This document shows, in pieces, positions 1 through 7,194 of a DNA stretch of 64,000 nt (its first letter is position 1; each line of letters opens with the position of its first letter). The notes below the pieces were generated by a model. That model was given only the letters and a program-made list of their open reading frames with translations. It made no database searches and was not told where the DNA came from. This DNA comes from Terriglobia bacterium (lineage in GTDB: Bacteria > Acidobacteriota > Terriglobia > Acidiferrales > UBA7541): the NCBI GenBank assembly GCA_020073485.1, contig JAIQFB010000016.1, positions 1 to 64,000 on the forward strand, in the 5' to 3' direction. A program made the translations under genes and the position numbers.

Positions 1-171
1 GAGCTGCGCCAGCGCGGGCGCTCGCTGCTGCTCGTCGAGCAGCGCATCGACCTGGCGCTGCGCGTCTGCGACCGTCTGTACGTGCTCGCCGGCGGCGAGG
101 TCGCGCTGGAGGAGTCGACGGCCGCCGTCGGCAGCAGCGACCGCGCGCTGATCGACGCGTACCTCGGCTGA
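1..171 (+). CDS. ABC transporter ATP-binding protein, C-terminal fragment (LivF-like)
   Basis: The window opens inside this reading frame, so only the last 56 residues are present. They include LLLVEQRIDLAL, followed by RLYVLAGGEVALE, and end in IDAYLG. This is the H-loop region and tail of branched-chain amino-acid-type ABC ATPases (LivF family), which energise import across the inner membrane. The family-typical sequence is VEQ-N-x-x-x-AL, then R-x-Y-V-L-x-x-G. The codons are almost all G or C at the third position, unlike genes beyond 1.2 kb. The LivF assignment is an inference from a short tail; another ABC ATPase of the same branch is possible. Confidence 0.75.
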   Translation, partial: ELRQRGRSLLLVEQRIDLALRVCDRLYVLAGGEVALEESTAAVGSSDRALIDAYLG

Positions 172-212
172 GCGGAGAGGCTGCGCCGGGCGCGCGGGTA
201 GGCTTCGCGGCG

Positions 213-785
213 ATGACGGCGATGAGCCTTGGATCGACGGTCGCCGGGCGGATGCCAGGCGCGCTTCGTGTACGCCGGCGCGGCCTCGCGATCGTCGCGG
301 CGGCGTTGCTCGCCGCGGTCGCCGCGCCGCCGCTCGCATCCGCTTCGGCGAGCGCGGCGAGCGCTCCTCGCTGCGCGACCTCGCAACTTCGGCTCGTGCT
401 CGTGCGCCAGAGCGGCGCCGTCGGCCGGCGCTTCTGGGAAATGGCGCTGCGCAACGCCGGCTCGACGACGTGCGCGCTGCGCGGCTATCCGGGCGTCGGG
501 CTGCTCAACAGCCGCGGCCGCCTGCTCGGCGTACAGGTCAAGCGCGAAACCGGGCTGCCGGTCCGGCTCGTGACGGTCGCTCGCGGGCGCAGCGCGTACT
601 TCACGTTCGCCTACGAGGACAGCGGCCCGTGCCTGCCGCGCTTCTTCTCGGCGTACGGCATCTCGGTCTATCCGCCGGGCTCGAAGACGCGCCTGCTGCG
701 ACGCTCGGCGCGCTTCGACATCTGCTCGGTCGCGGTCGGCGGCTCGCCGGCGGTCACGCCGGTCCGCGCGACGCTCGAACCGTAG
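213..785 (+). CDS. Exported DUF4232 domain protein
   Basis: This 190-residue protein has a basic N-terminus and a hydrophobic Ala-rich segment (about residues 24-50), consistent with a signal peptide. A DUF4232 domain follows: CATSQLRLVL at the start, then MALRNAGSTTCALRGYPGV, and Cys residues near the C-terminus (SGPCLP, FDICSV). DUF4232 is a beta-sandwich domain of unknown function common in secreted proteins and lipoproteins of Actinobacteria. Codon use matches the ABC fragment upstream and not the genes after 1.2 kb, which supports a different genomic origin. No function can be given. Confidence 0.8.
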   Translation: MTAMSLGSTVAGRMPGALRVRRRGLAIVAAALLAAVAAPPLASASASAASAPRCATSQLRLVLVRQSGAVGRRFWEMALRNAGSTTCALRGYPGVGLLNSRGRLLGVQVKRETGLPVRLVTVARGRSAYFTFAYEDSGPCLPRFFSAYGISVYPPGSKTRLLRRSARFDICSVAVGGSPAVTPVRATLEP

Positions 786-942
786 GCGCTCGCGCCAGCC
801 GACGCTTGTGACGCGTTGCGCATCGGCCGTCTTGAACCGCAGCGCTTGTAGTAGAACGGATCGCCGATTCCCGGCCTGCGCGGGCGGGTAACGGAACACG
901 GTCGGTCGAACGGTCAGACTCGGAGCACGGACAGGAGGTCTC

Positions 943-1221
943 ATGAGGAATCGATTCGCAACGTGCGCCCTCTCGTCGCTCGCGCTCGGCATCGGACTGC
1001 CGGCCGCCGCGTCCGGCGCCGCCGCCACGCAGGCGCTGCCGCAGAGCGTCTCGCCCGCGGCGACGCCGTCGAACCTCGTCAGCGCGACGCCTTCGACGAC
1101 GCCGATCGAACTGGAAGTCGGCCTGCAGCTCAGCGACCAGGCCGGCGCCGAAGCGCTCGAGCGCTCGGTGTCGGAGCCGACGAGCGCCGGCTACCGCCAC
1201 TACCTCACGCCCGCCCAGTGG
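943..1221 (+). CDS. Kumamolisin-like S53 protease, N-terminal fragment cut at the contig join
   Basis: The ATG follows a strong ribosome binding site (AGGAGG six to seven bases upstream). A signal peptide (about residues 1-25) is followed by the start of a sedolisin/kumamolisin activation domain: IELEVGLQLSDQAGAEALER, then SAGYRHYLTPAQW. The G-Y-R-H-Y-L-T-P-x-Q-W/F motif is the hallmark of S53 pro-domains. Immediately after this motif homology stops, and the frame runs on for about 60 unrelated residues made from another gene's DNA. The catalytic domain is absent. I read this as truncation by a chimeric join rather than a natural short protein. Confidence 0.75.
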
Positions 1222-1235
1222 GAGACTGCCGGGAG
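1215..1235. other. Probable chimeric contig junction
   Basis: To the left, frame 1 encodes a kumamolisin pro-domain that stops making sense right after YLTPAQW. To the right, frame 2 encodes a DUF6986 protein that is already in mid-sequence (RLPGAETLPKSGKQ) with no start codon of its own at the expected place. GC richness and third-position bias drop at the same point. Two unrelated genes truncated at one site, with a composition change, is the signature of an assembly join or a very recent illegitimate recombination. Confidence 0.75.
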
Positions 1236-2428
1236 CGGAAACGCTGCCAAAATCGGGAAAACAAGCCGCCGCGGGAAAACGGTTCATCAAATCGCCCGAA
1301 AAATTGCGCCAGGAAAATCGCGCGGCGTGGCTGGCCATGACGGTCTACAGCCTTGTGCAGGAGAAATTGCGGCGGGAGCCGGTCGAGGATTTCCACATCG
1401 ATTTTGAGGACGGCTATGGCAATCGTCCCGACGCGGAGGAAGACCACCACGCGAAATTGGCCGCCGAGGAAGTGGCGCGCGGATTCAAGGAAAATTCGCT
1501 CCCGCCTTTTATCGGCATCCGCATCAAGCCGTTTTCCGCGGAATTGTCCGCGCGCAGCATCCGCACGCTCGACCTGTTTTTGAGCGCGCTGTGCGAGGCG
1601 ACGCGCGGGCGCCTTCCGCAAAATTTTGTAGTCACGCTGCCCAAAGTCACGATCCCGGAGCAGACCGCCGCGCTCGCGAAACTGCTGGAGGCGATGGAAC
1701 CCGCCCTGGGCCTGGAAAAAGGCGCCCTGAAGTTCGAGATCATGATCGAAACGACGCAGGCCGTTCTCAACCATCGCGGGGAATCGGCGCTGCCTCGGTT
1801 GCTGGAAGCTTCCGCTGGGCGCTGCACCGCCGCCATCTTCGGAACGTACGATTACACCGCCAGCTGCAGCATCACTGCCGCGTACCAGACGATGAGCCAT
1901 CCCGCATGCGATTTCGCCAAAAACATGATGCAGGTCGCATTCGCCGGCAGCGGCATCTGGCTTTCCGATGGTGCCACCAATATTCTTCCCGCTGCGCCAC
2001 ATCGCGCCGAAAAGGGCAGGCGTTTGACGGCCGCACAGAAAAAAGAAAATCGCGATGTCGTCCACCGCGCGTGGCGGCTTCAGTACGCCGACATCCAGCA
2101 TTCGCTCGCGACCGCCTATTATCAGGGTTGGGACCTGCACCCGGCGCAGCTCCCCACGCGCTATGCCGCCGTGTTTTCCTTCTTCCTCGAGGGTCTCGAT
2201 TCCGCCGCCGCACGCCTGAAGAATTTCGTCGAGAAGGCGGCCAAAGCCACGCTCGTGGGAGAAGTGTTCGACGACGCCGCCACCGGCCAAGGCCTGCTGA
2301 ATTATTTCCTGCGCGCCATCAATTGCGGAGCGATCAGCGAAGGCGAAGCGGAGCGCTTGACAGGAGTGACTTCGGAAGAATTGCACATGGGCTCGTTCTT
2401 GAGAATCTTGAAAAACCGCACGAAGTGA
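1223..2428 (+). CDS. DUF6986 / HpcH-HpaI aldolase-superfamily protein, N-terminally truncated
   Basis: About 400 residues are readable. An internal ATG at 1304 exists, but homology-like sequence (RLPGAETLPKSGKQAAAGKR) runs upstream of it to the junction, so the true N-terminus is missing. The core motif DFHIDFEDGYGNRPDAEED carries acidic residues expected to bind the metal, and FEIMIETTQAVLN resembles the PEP/pyruvate-binding TIM-barrel superfamily of HpcH/HpaI aldolases, citrate lyase beta and malate synthase. The family is sometimes annotated as phosphoenolpyruvate kinase. It converges on the purine catabolic operon, so a role in handling glyoxylate or another ureide product is plausible. 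That role is an inference; the substrate is unknown. Confidence 0.7.
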   Translation, partial: RLPGAETLPKSGKQAAAGKRFIKSPEKLRQENRAAWLAMTVYSLVQEKLRREPVEDFHIDFEDGYGNRPDAEEDHHAKLAAEEVARGFKENSLPPFIGIRIKPFSAELSARSIRTLDLFLSALCEATRGRLPQNFVVTLPKVTIPEQTAALAKLLEAMEPALGLEKGALKFEIMIETTQAVLNHRGESALPRLLEASAGRCTAAIFGTYDYTASCSITAAYQTMSHPACDFAKNMMQVAFAGSGIWLSDGATNILPAAPHRAEKGRRLTAAQKKENRDVVHRAWRLQYADIQHSLATAYYQGWDLHPAQLPTRYAAVFSFFLEGLDSAAARLKNFVEKAAKATLVGEVFDDAATGQGLLNYFLRAINCGAISEGEAERLTGVTSEELHMGSFLRILKNRTK

Positions 2429-2432
2429 CATC

Positions 2433-2459
2433 CCTCAGGCCCCTTCGGCTAGAGGTTTT
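2433..2459 (+). terminator. Putative intrinsic terminator after the DUF6986 gene
   Basis: CCTC-A-GGCC pairs with GGCT-A-GAGG across a five-base loop (one A/A mismatch and one G-U pair), and is followed directly by TTTT. It begins five bases after the stop codon. Confidence 0.5.
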
Positions 2460-2475
2460 GGACACAAAATTACGC

Positions 2476-2578
2476 CGTCATTTCGAGTCCCGGTAGGGAC
2501 CCGGATAAACTCCGCTAGGAATCCCTGTTGGATTGAAGCGCGGGAAAGGATGGATTCCTCGCTTCGCCCGGAATGACG
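2476..2578. repeat. Dispersed approximately 100-bp element, copy 1
   Basis: It is bounded by CGTCATTTCGAGTCCCGGTA at the left and CGGAATGACG at the right, which form imperfect terminal inverted repeats. The interior carries GGGACCCGGATAAACTCCGC and a GATTGAAGC segment. Closely similar copies lie at 21258-21354 and 55211-55320. It lies between the convergent DUF6986 and uraH genes. No coding potential is evident. Confidence 0.85.
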
Positions 2579-2612
2579 CGAAAAGTAAGTTTCTCCGTGG
2601 CCTATATAGCCG

Positions 2613-2951
2613 TCAACTCCCGCGGTACGTGGAATATCCAAACGGGCTGATCAGCAGAGGCACGTGGTAATGCGCCTCAGGGCGGGCGATTTCAAAGACG
2701 ATTGGAATTTCTGAATAAAAGGTTTCCGTGCGCTGGTCCTTAAAATAGCTTCCGGCATCGAAGAGCAATCGGTACCCGCCGGGTTGCAGCTTTTCGTCTC
2801 CCATCAGCGAGCCGCAGCGCCCATTTGCGTCCGTCACGCCGGAGCCGAGCGGTTTCCAATCCGTGCCGGACCGGAATTGCAGTTCGACTCGAAGCCCGGA
2901 AGCCGGCCGGCCGCGGGAAGTATCGAGAACATGCGTGGTGATTGCGCTCAT
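2613..2951 (-). CDS. uraH: 5-Hydroxyisourate hydrolase
   Basis: This 112-residue transthyretin-related protein has the two signature ends of the family: THVLDTSRGRPA near the N-terminus and the C-terminal tetrapeptide YRGS. It hydrolyses 5-hydroxyisourate, the product of urate oxidase, to OHCU in the cytoplasm. It is the last gene of the purine operon, and its start overlaps the end of uraD by four bases (ATGA). Length is normal for the bacterial enzyme, and no signal peptide is seen. Confidence 0.95.
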   Translation of the reverse strand: MSAITTHVLDTSRGRPASGLRVELQFRSGTDWKPLGSGVTDANGRCGSLMGDEKLQPGGYRLLFDAGSYFKDQRTETFYSEIPIVFEIARPEAHYHVPLLISPFGYSTYRGS

Positions 2952-3469
2952 GACGCCGCTTTTTCTCCGGCAAAAAGTTTTGTAATGCGCAGTTGCATGA
3001 TCAATCTCTGTTGTTCCGCCGCGATGGGCAGCTCGCGCGCAGCGTCATTCTGCAGGCGCTGATCGAGAAGCGCAAGCATCTCCTCCGCCGTTTTTCCCGT
3101 CGCACAAACGATGAAAATGTAGCCGAATTTCTGGAAATACGCGAGGTTTCCGCGCGCCAGGCGCGCCTTCACATCTTCGTCGGCAGCTCGCGCGCCCGTT
3201 TGTTCGCCCTCTGACCATCGCCTGTGTGATTCCGATCCGCTGGCGGCTTTTCGCCCGATCTGCGGATGATGGCTGAAGGCTTCCAGGATGTCGGCGCGGT
3301 CCATCGTCTGCCAAGCTGCATCGGCGGCGGCGCAGAGCGCTTCGGCGCCGTCGAACGGGCGCTGGGCCGCGAGCTGTTTGGTCCAGCGCGTTGCGCCGCA
3401 ACAATCGAGCAGGGCAGCTTCCGCTTTGGAAGAAGGCAGCGCATTGAATTCCGCAAGCGTCATCGTCAA
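2948..3469 (-). CDS. uraD: 2-Oxo-4-hydroxy-4-carboxy-5-ureidoimidazoline (OHCU) decarboxylase
   Basis: The 173-residue protein decarboxylates OHCU stereospecifically to (S)-allantoin. Seen in the sequence: FSHHPQIG with the proposed catalytic His, SEGEQTGA with the conserved Glu-Gln, and FGYIFIVCATGKTAEEML near the C-terminus, all in family order. It has four-base overlaps with the allantoicase gene upstream and uraH downstream, implying translational coupling. It is a stand-alone decarboxylase, not fused to the hydrolase or to a uricase. Confidence 0.94.
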   Translation of the reverse strand: MTMTLAEFNALPSSKAEAALLDCCGATRWTKQLAAQRPFDGAEALCAAADAAWQTMDRADILEAFSHHPQIGRKAASGSESHRRWSEGEQTGARAADEDVKARLARGNLAYFQKFGYIFIVCATGKTAEEMLALLDQRLQNDAARELPIAAEQQRLIMQLRITKLFAGEKAAS

Positions 3470-4473
3470 GCGCGCCCCTTCGCCAACCGGCCGAACAGCC
3501 GCAGCCGCGTCACGCCGCCATCCGGATAGATATGAAAGCGTGCGTGCGTCGCCTCGCCTACGTCCAAAATCTCTTTCTCATAGATGTGCAGGGAATCGGC
3601 CTTCAATTTCGAGTTCGGCAAGATTTCTTTCCAGGGAAGAGCCGCGAGCGCATCCGGCTCGGTGACCTCGCGTGCGGCGCTGCAGACTTCGAGCGAACAG
3701 CTGTCCGGAAAGTTTCCTTTGAAGTAAGAAGTGTCGACTTCGACGCGGCGAATCGTGCCCGCCGCACCCAGGCGGATCACGCACCAATCGTGGCCGGGGC
3801 CGCGGCGGCGGCGCGTTTCCCATCCGTCGTGCATTCCGGTCGAGCGGCCCGGTTGAATTAAATTATTGCGCGAACCGAAGAACATATCGCTAGAAACAAT
3901 CACCCAGCCGCCGTTTTCAATGGCGGCGAGGTCGATTTCACCGCCGGCGCGTTCCAATGCGGGCCAATCGGGAATGACCTCGCCGTGGACGCGCAGCCGC
4001 GCCACGCCGCCATCGGGATAAATTTTCAATCTCAAATGGGTGATTCGGCCGGAAGATGAAATCGGGAATCGATTCTGCGAGTCGCCCGCGAGGGACGATT
4101 TCGGCAGTAGCGTGCTCCACTTTGTTGAGGGATTCTCGAGTTGCTCGACGCTGGGCTCGCCATCCAGTGCGCACGATTCCAGTTCGCAAGATTCGGGATA
4201 GTTTCCCTTGAAATGCGCGGTATCCACAATCACGCCGTGAACCACGCCCGGCAGCCCCAATTTCACGATGCACCAGTCGTAGCCGGGAGTGCGCCGCCGC
4301 CGCGTTTCCCAGCCGTCCATCCATTTGCCAAGGTCGGTATACTTGTCCGTGATCCACACAGGCGCCGCCGCTTTCAGTAAATTTTCCTTTGGCGCGAAGA
4401 AATCGTCGTTGGCGGCGAGCACGCGCCCGCCCAGCCGCTCGGTGGCCAGATCGATGTAGTCGGTGAAATCCAT
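3466..4473 (-). CDS. alc: Allantoicase
   Basis: Allantoicase hydrolyses allantoate to ureidoglycolate and urea. The 335-residue sequence shows the internal duplication expected of the family: DGWETRRRRTPGYDWCIVKL in the first half and DGWETRRRRGPGHDWCVIRL in the second, each followed by VDT-x-x-FKGN-x-P-x-SC. Using allantoicase rather than allantoate amidohydrolase makes urea and ureidoglycolate the products. Its start shares one base with the allantoinase stop (TGATG). No urease or ureidoglycolate lyase gene is in the window. Confidence 0.95.
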   Translation of the reverse strand: MDFTDYIDLATERLGGRVLAANDDFFAPKENLLKAAAPVWITDKYTDLGKWMDGWETRRRRTPGYDWCIVKLGLPGVVHGVIVDTAHFKGNYPESCELESCALDGEPSVEQLENPSTKWSTLLPKSSLAGDSQNRFPISSSGRITHLRLKIYPDGGVARLRVHGEVIPDWPALERAGGEIDLAAIENGGWVIVSSDMFFGSRNNLIQPGRSTGMHDGWETRRRRGPGHDWCVIRLGAAGTIRRVEVDTSYFKGNFPDSCSLEVCSAAREVTEPDALAALPWKEILPNSKLKADSLHIYEKEILDVGEATHARFHIYPDGGVTRLRLFGRLAKGRA

Positions 4474-5834
4474 CAGCGTTGGCCTCGCCGCAGCAGCGCG
4501 CCGCGCGGAGAGCCGAGAAACCGGCCCCGGTCATAGATCATCTCGCCTCCAAGGAAAGTCGTTTCCACCACGCCGCGCAGCGATTCGTTGAGGTACGGCG
4601 TCAGTTTGTGGCGGTGCTTGAGCATCCCTGATTTTACGGTGAAACTCTTTTCGGGATTCCACACCACGATATCGGCATCATAACCCGGCGCAATCGCACC
4701 TTTGCGATTGTCGAGTCCCGCGAGTTGTGCCGGCCCGTTGCACATCCAGCGCACCAGGTGCCGCAGCGAATATTCCGTCCCACTGAGCCGCGTCCAGATG
4801 GCGGGAAGGCCAAGTTGCAGCGAGGAGATTCCTCCCCACGCGCGGAAAAAATCGCCGCTTTTCAGACACTTCATCGAAGGCGGTGAAGGGGAGTGATCGG
4901 AGACGATGAAATCAAGGGCGCCGTTGCCCAGGGCCTTCCAAAGTTTCCTGTTATTTTCCGCTTCGCGAATGGGCGGCGCGCACTTGAACTGCGTCCGGCC
5001 GTTTCCGATCGAACTCGCTTCAAAAAATAGATAATGCGGGCATGTTTCCGCGGTGATGGGAAGGCCCTCTTCCTTCGCGCGCAGAATCAACGGCGCGGAG
5101 AGCGCCGAGGAAACATGGACAACGTGAACGTGCACTTTAAATTCGCGCGCGAGGCGGATGAGCATCTCGATAGCTTTCGTTTCCGCGGCGACGGGGCGCG
5201 ACCGCAGCCAGGTCTCATATTTTGTGGGATCGGATTTTTGCAGCTTTTTGGTCGCTGCTTCGATTTGTTCCGGAAGTTCCGCGTGAACCAGCAGAGGCAA
5301 ATTCATCTCCGCGAGCGCCGGCAGCGTCTCCCGCAGATCCGCTTCGTTCACGTTCGCAAATTCCGGCACACCCGACGGCGCGAGAAAACACTTGAATCCG
5401 AATACGCCTGCGCGATCAAGACCGCGCAACTCGTTCGCATTTCCAGGGACTACCCCGCCCCAGAAACCGACGTTCACCCAGCATCTCTTGCGCGCCGCCG
5501 CGCGTTTTCTTTCGAGCGCCGCCGCCGTCGTGGAAGCCGGGATGCTGTTGAGGGGCATGTCGATCAGCGTGGTGACTCCGCCCGCCGCCGCCGCGCGCGT
5601 AGCTGTCTCGAATCCCTCCCAGCCAGTGCGCCCCGGCTCGTTGATGTGCACGTGAGTGTCCACCAACCCAGGCATCACCACGGAATCTCCGGCGTCATAC
5701 ATGTTTTTGCTGGAAGGAAATTCGTTGTACCCGGTAATCGAGGTAACGGCGCCGTCGCGCATGTGCACGGTCGCCGCGATAAGCCCCTCAGGCGTCATGA
5801 CGCGCTTGCCGCGGATCGCGTGGATAGTTTTCAT
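4473..5834 (-). CDS. allB: Allantoinase
   Basis: This is a 453-residue cyclic amidohydrolase that opens the hydantoin ring of allantoin to give allantoate. The binuclear metal site is visible: DTHVHINEPG near residue 60, the carbamylated-lysine region GFKCFL, LLVHAEL, VHVVHVSS and SDHSPS in order. GRTGWEGFETATRAAAAGGVTT is typical of allantoinases rather than dihydroorotases. It overlaps the gene for the xanthine dehydrogenase FAD subunit by four bases, so oxidation and ring opening are encoded on one transcript. Confidence 0.95.
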   Translation of the reverse strand: MKTIHAIRGKRVMTPEGLIAATVHMRDGAVTSITGYNEFPSSKNMYDAGDSVVMPGLVDTHVHINEPGRTGWEGFETATRAAAAGGVTTLIDMPLNSIPASTTAAALERKRAAARKRCWVNVGFWGGVVPGNANELRGLDRAGVFGFKCFLAPSGVPEFANVNEADLRETLPALAEMNLPLLVHAELPEQIEAATKKLQKSDPTKYETWLRSRPVAAETKAIEMLIRLAREFKVHVHVVHVSSALSAPLILRAKEEGLPITAETCPHYLFFEASSIGNGRTQFKCAPPIREAENNRKLWKALGNGALDFIVSDHSPSPPSMKCLKSGDFFRAWGGISSLQLGLPAIWTRLSGTEYSLRHLVRWMCNGPAQLAGLDNRKGAIAPGYDADIVVWNPEKSFTVKSGMLKHRHKLTPYLNESLRGVVETTFLGGEMIYDRGRFLGSPRGALLRRGQR

Positions 5835-6694
5835 CGGGAGAGCAGCATCAGGAATTCTTGAAGTAAATTCTGCGCCACGCGCAGGCGGTAGCGCGCCGTC
5901 GAGCGAATGTCGTCGATCGGCGCAATCTCGCGCGCCAGAACGCCTTTCGCGGCGGCGATATTGTCGGGGGTGATTCTATTCCCGCGAATCGCCGCTTCTG
6001 TCTTCACCGCGCGCAGCACGATGGGCGCGACGCTCCCGAGCGCGACGCGAATGTCGCGCACCGTTCCGTTCTCCATCCGCGCCGCTCCCGCGAAACACAC
6101 TTTGGAAATCGCCTGCGCCTTGCGCGTGCCCACTTTCCGGTAATACTGCTTCCACTGTTGCGCGCGGCGCGGCAGGCGGATCGCGCGCAGCAATTCATTG
6201 GGCGCGATCTGCATCTTTTTATAGCCGGTGTGAAATCCGTGGTAAGGCAGCCAGCGCAGGCCGCGCTCGGACACGAGCTCGACATCCGCATCGTACACTA
6301 GCAGCGCGGGAGGGGAATCGGCCGCGGGCGAAGCGTTCACGACGTTACCGCCGAGAGTGCCGCGATTCTGCGTGGCGATGCTCCCGGTTTCACGCGCCGC
6401 CGTGCACAGCAGCGGAAATTCGGCCTGTAAAATGGGATGCGCCTGAATTTCGGTGTATGTCGTCAGCGCGCCGAGCAGCACGGCATCGGCAGTACATTCA
6501 ATCCCGCGAAAATCCGCCAGCTTCGTCAGGCTTAGAAATTTTTTGTGAGGAAGTTTTCCAGCTTCGAGCAGCACCATCAAATCGGTGCCGCCCGCGAACG
6601 GCTGCCACACGCCCGGTTCGCGACCAATGAGAGCCAGAGCTTCCGAAAGGCTCCCCGGAACGCGCAAATCGTAGGCAGGAATGTAGGCTCTCAT
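5831..6694 (-). CDS. xdhB: Xanthine dehydrogenase, FAD-binding subunit
   Basis: This 287-residue subunit belongs to the CoxM/XdhB family. PFAGGTDLMVLLEAGK binds the FAD pyrophosphate, and GTLGGNVVNASPAADSPPAL is the second FAD motif; a CO-dehydrogenase flavoprotein C-terminal domain follows from about residue 175. It passes electrons from the iron-sulfur subunit to the acceptor. It has four-base overlaps with both neighbours. In this operon the substrate is expected to be hypoxanthine and xanthine. Confidence 0.93.
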   Translation of the reverse strand: MRAYIPAYDLRVPGSLSEALALIGREPGVWQPFAGGTDLMVLLEAGKLPHKKFLSLTKLADFRGIECTADAVLLGALTTYTEIQAHPILQAEFPLLCTAARETGSIATQNRGTLGGNVVNASPAADSPPALLVYDADVELVSERGLRWLPYHGFHTGYKKMQIAPNELLRAIRLPRRAQQWKQYYRKVGTRKAQAISKVCFAGAARMENGTVRDIRVALGSVAPIVLRAVKTEAAIRGNRITPDNIAAAKGVLAREIAPIDDIRSTARYRLRVAQNLLQEFLMLLSR

Positions 6695-7194
6695 CGGGTT
6701 CCCGCCAATTTTTCACCACTCGTCTTGCAAGCGCGCACCACGGAAGCGAAAATTTTCTGATAGCCGGTGCAGCGGCAGAGATTCCCCGCAAGCCCCTCGC
6801 GAATTTCCGCGTCGCCCGGATGCGGATGCCTCGCCAACAGCGCCATCGCGGCGATCACCATGCCGGGCGTGCAAATTCCGCACTGGGCGCCGCCGCATTC
6901 CAGAAATGCCGACTGCACCGCGCTCAGCTGATCGCCGCTGGCGACGCCTTCGATGGTGCGAATTTCCGATCCGTCCGCCTCGATCGCGGGAACCAGGCAG
7001 CTATTGACGATCGCGCCGTTCAGCAGCACGGCGCACGCGCCGCATTCGCCTTCGCCGCAGCCTTCTTTCGTGCCGGTCAGATGCATTTCTTCGCGCAGGA
7101 TGTCCAGCAGCCGCGCCATGGGGTAGGCCTGCACGCGTTGCCTCGCGCCGTTCACGATACATGCAATATTGATTTTGGCCACGGTCTCAGACAA
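6691..7194 (-). CDS. xdhC: Xanthine dehydrogenase, [2Fe-2S] subunit
   Basis: The 167-residue protein has two iron-sulfur domains: a plant-ferredoxin-like one with CGEGECGACAVLLNG, and a helical one with CGICTPGM and CRCTGYQKI. This is the usual small subunit of molybdenum hydroxylases. It relays electrons between the molybdenum cofactor and FAD. Its start lies inside the last eight bases of the Mo-subunit gene, which suggests coupled translation and fixed stoichiometry. Confidence 0.95.
   Translation of the reverse strand: MSETVAKINIACIVNGARQRVQAYPMARLLDILREEMHLTGTKEGCGEGECGACAVLLNGAIVNSCLVPAIEADGSEIRTIEGVASGDQLSAVQSAFLECGGAQCGICTPGMVIAAMALLARHPHPGDAEIREGLAGNLCRCTGYQKIFASVVRACKTSGEKLAGTR

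Noticed and set aside
1205-2431. 408-codon open frame antisense to the DUF6986 gene
   Set aside because: It mirrors a well-supported gene and has no recognisable domain; long antisense frames are expected at this GC content.
2435-2641. 68-codon minus-strand frame over repeat copy 1
   Set aside because: Its codons are the dispersed repeat itself; no homology or ribosome binding site.
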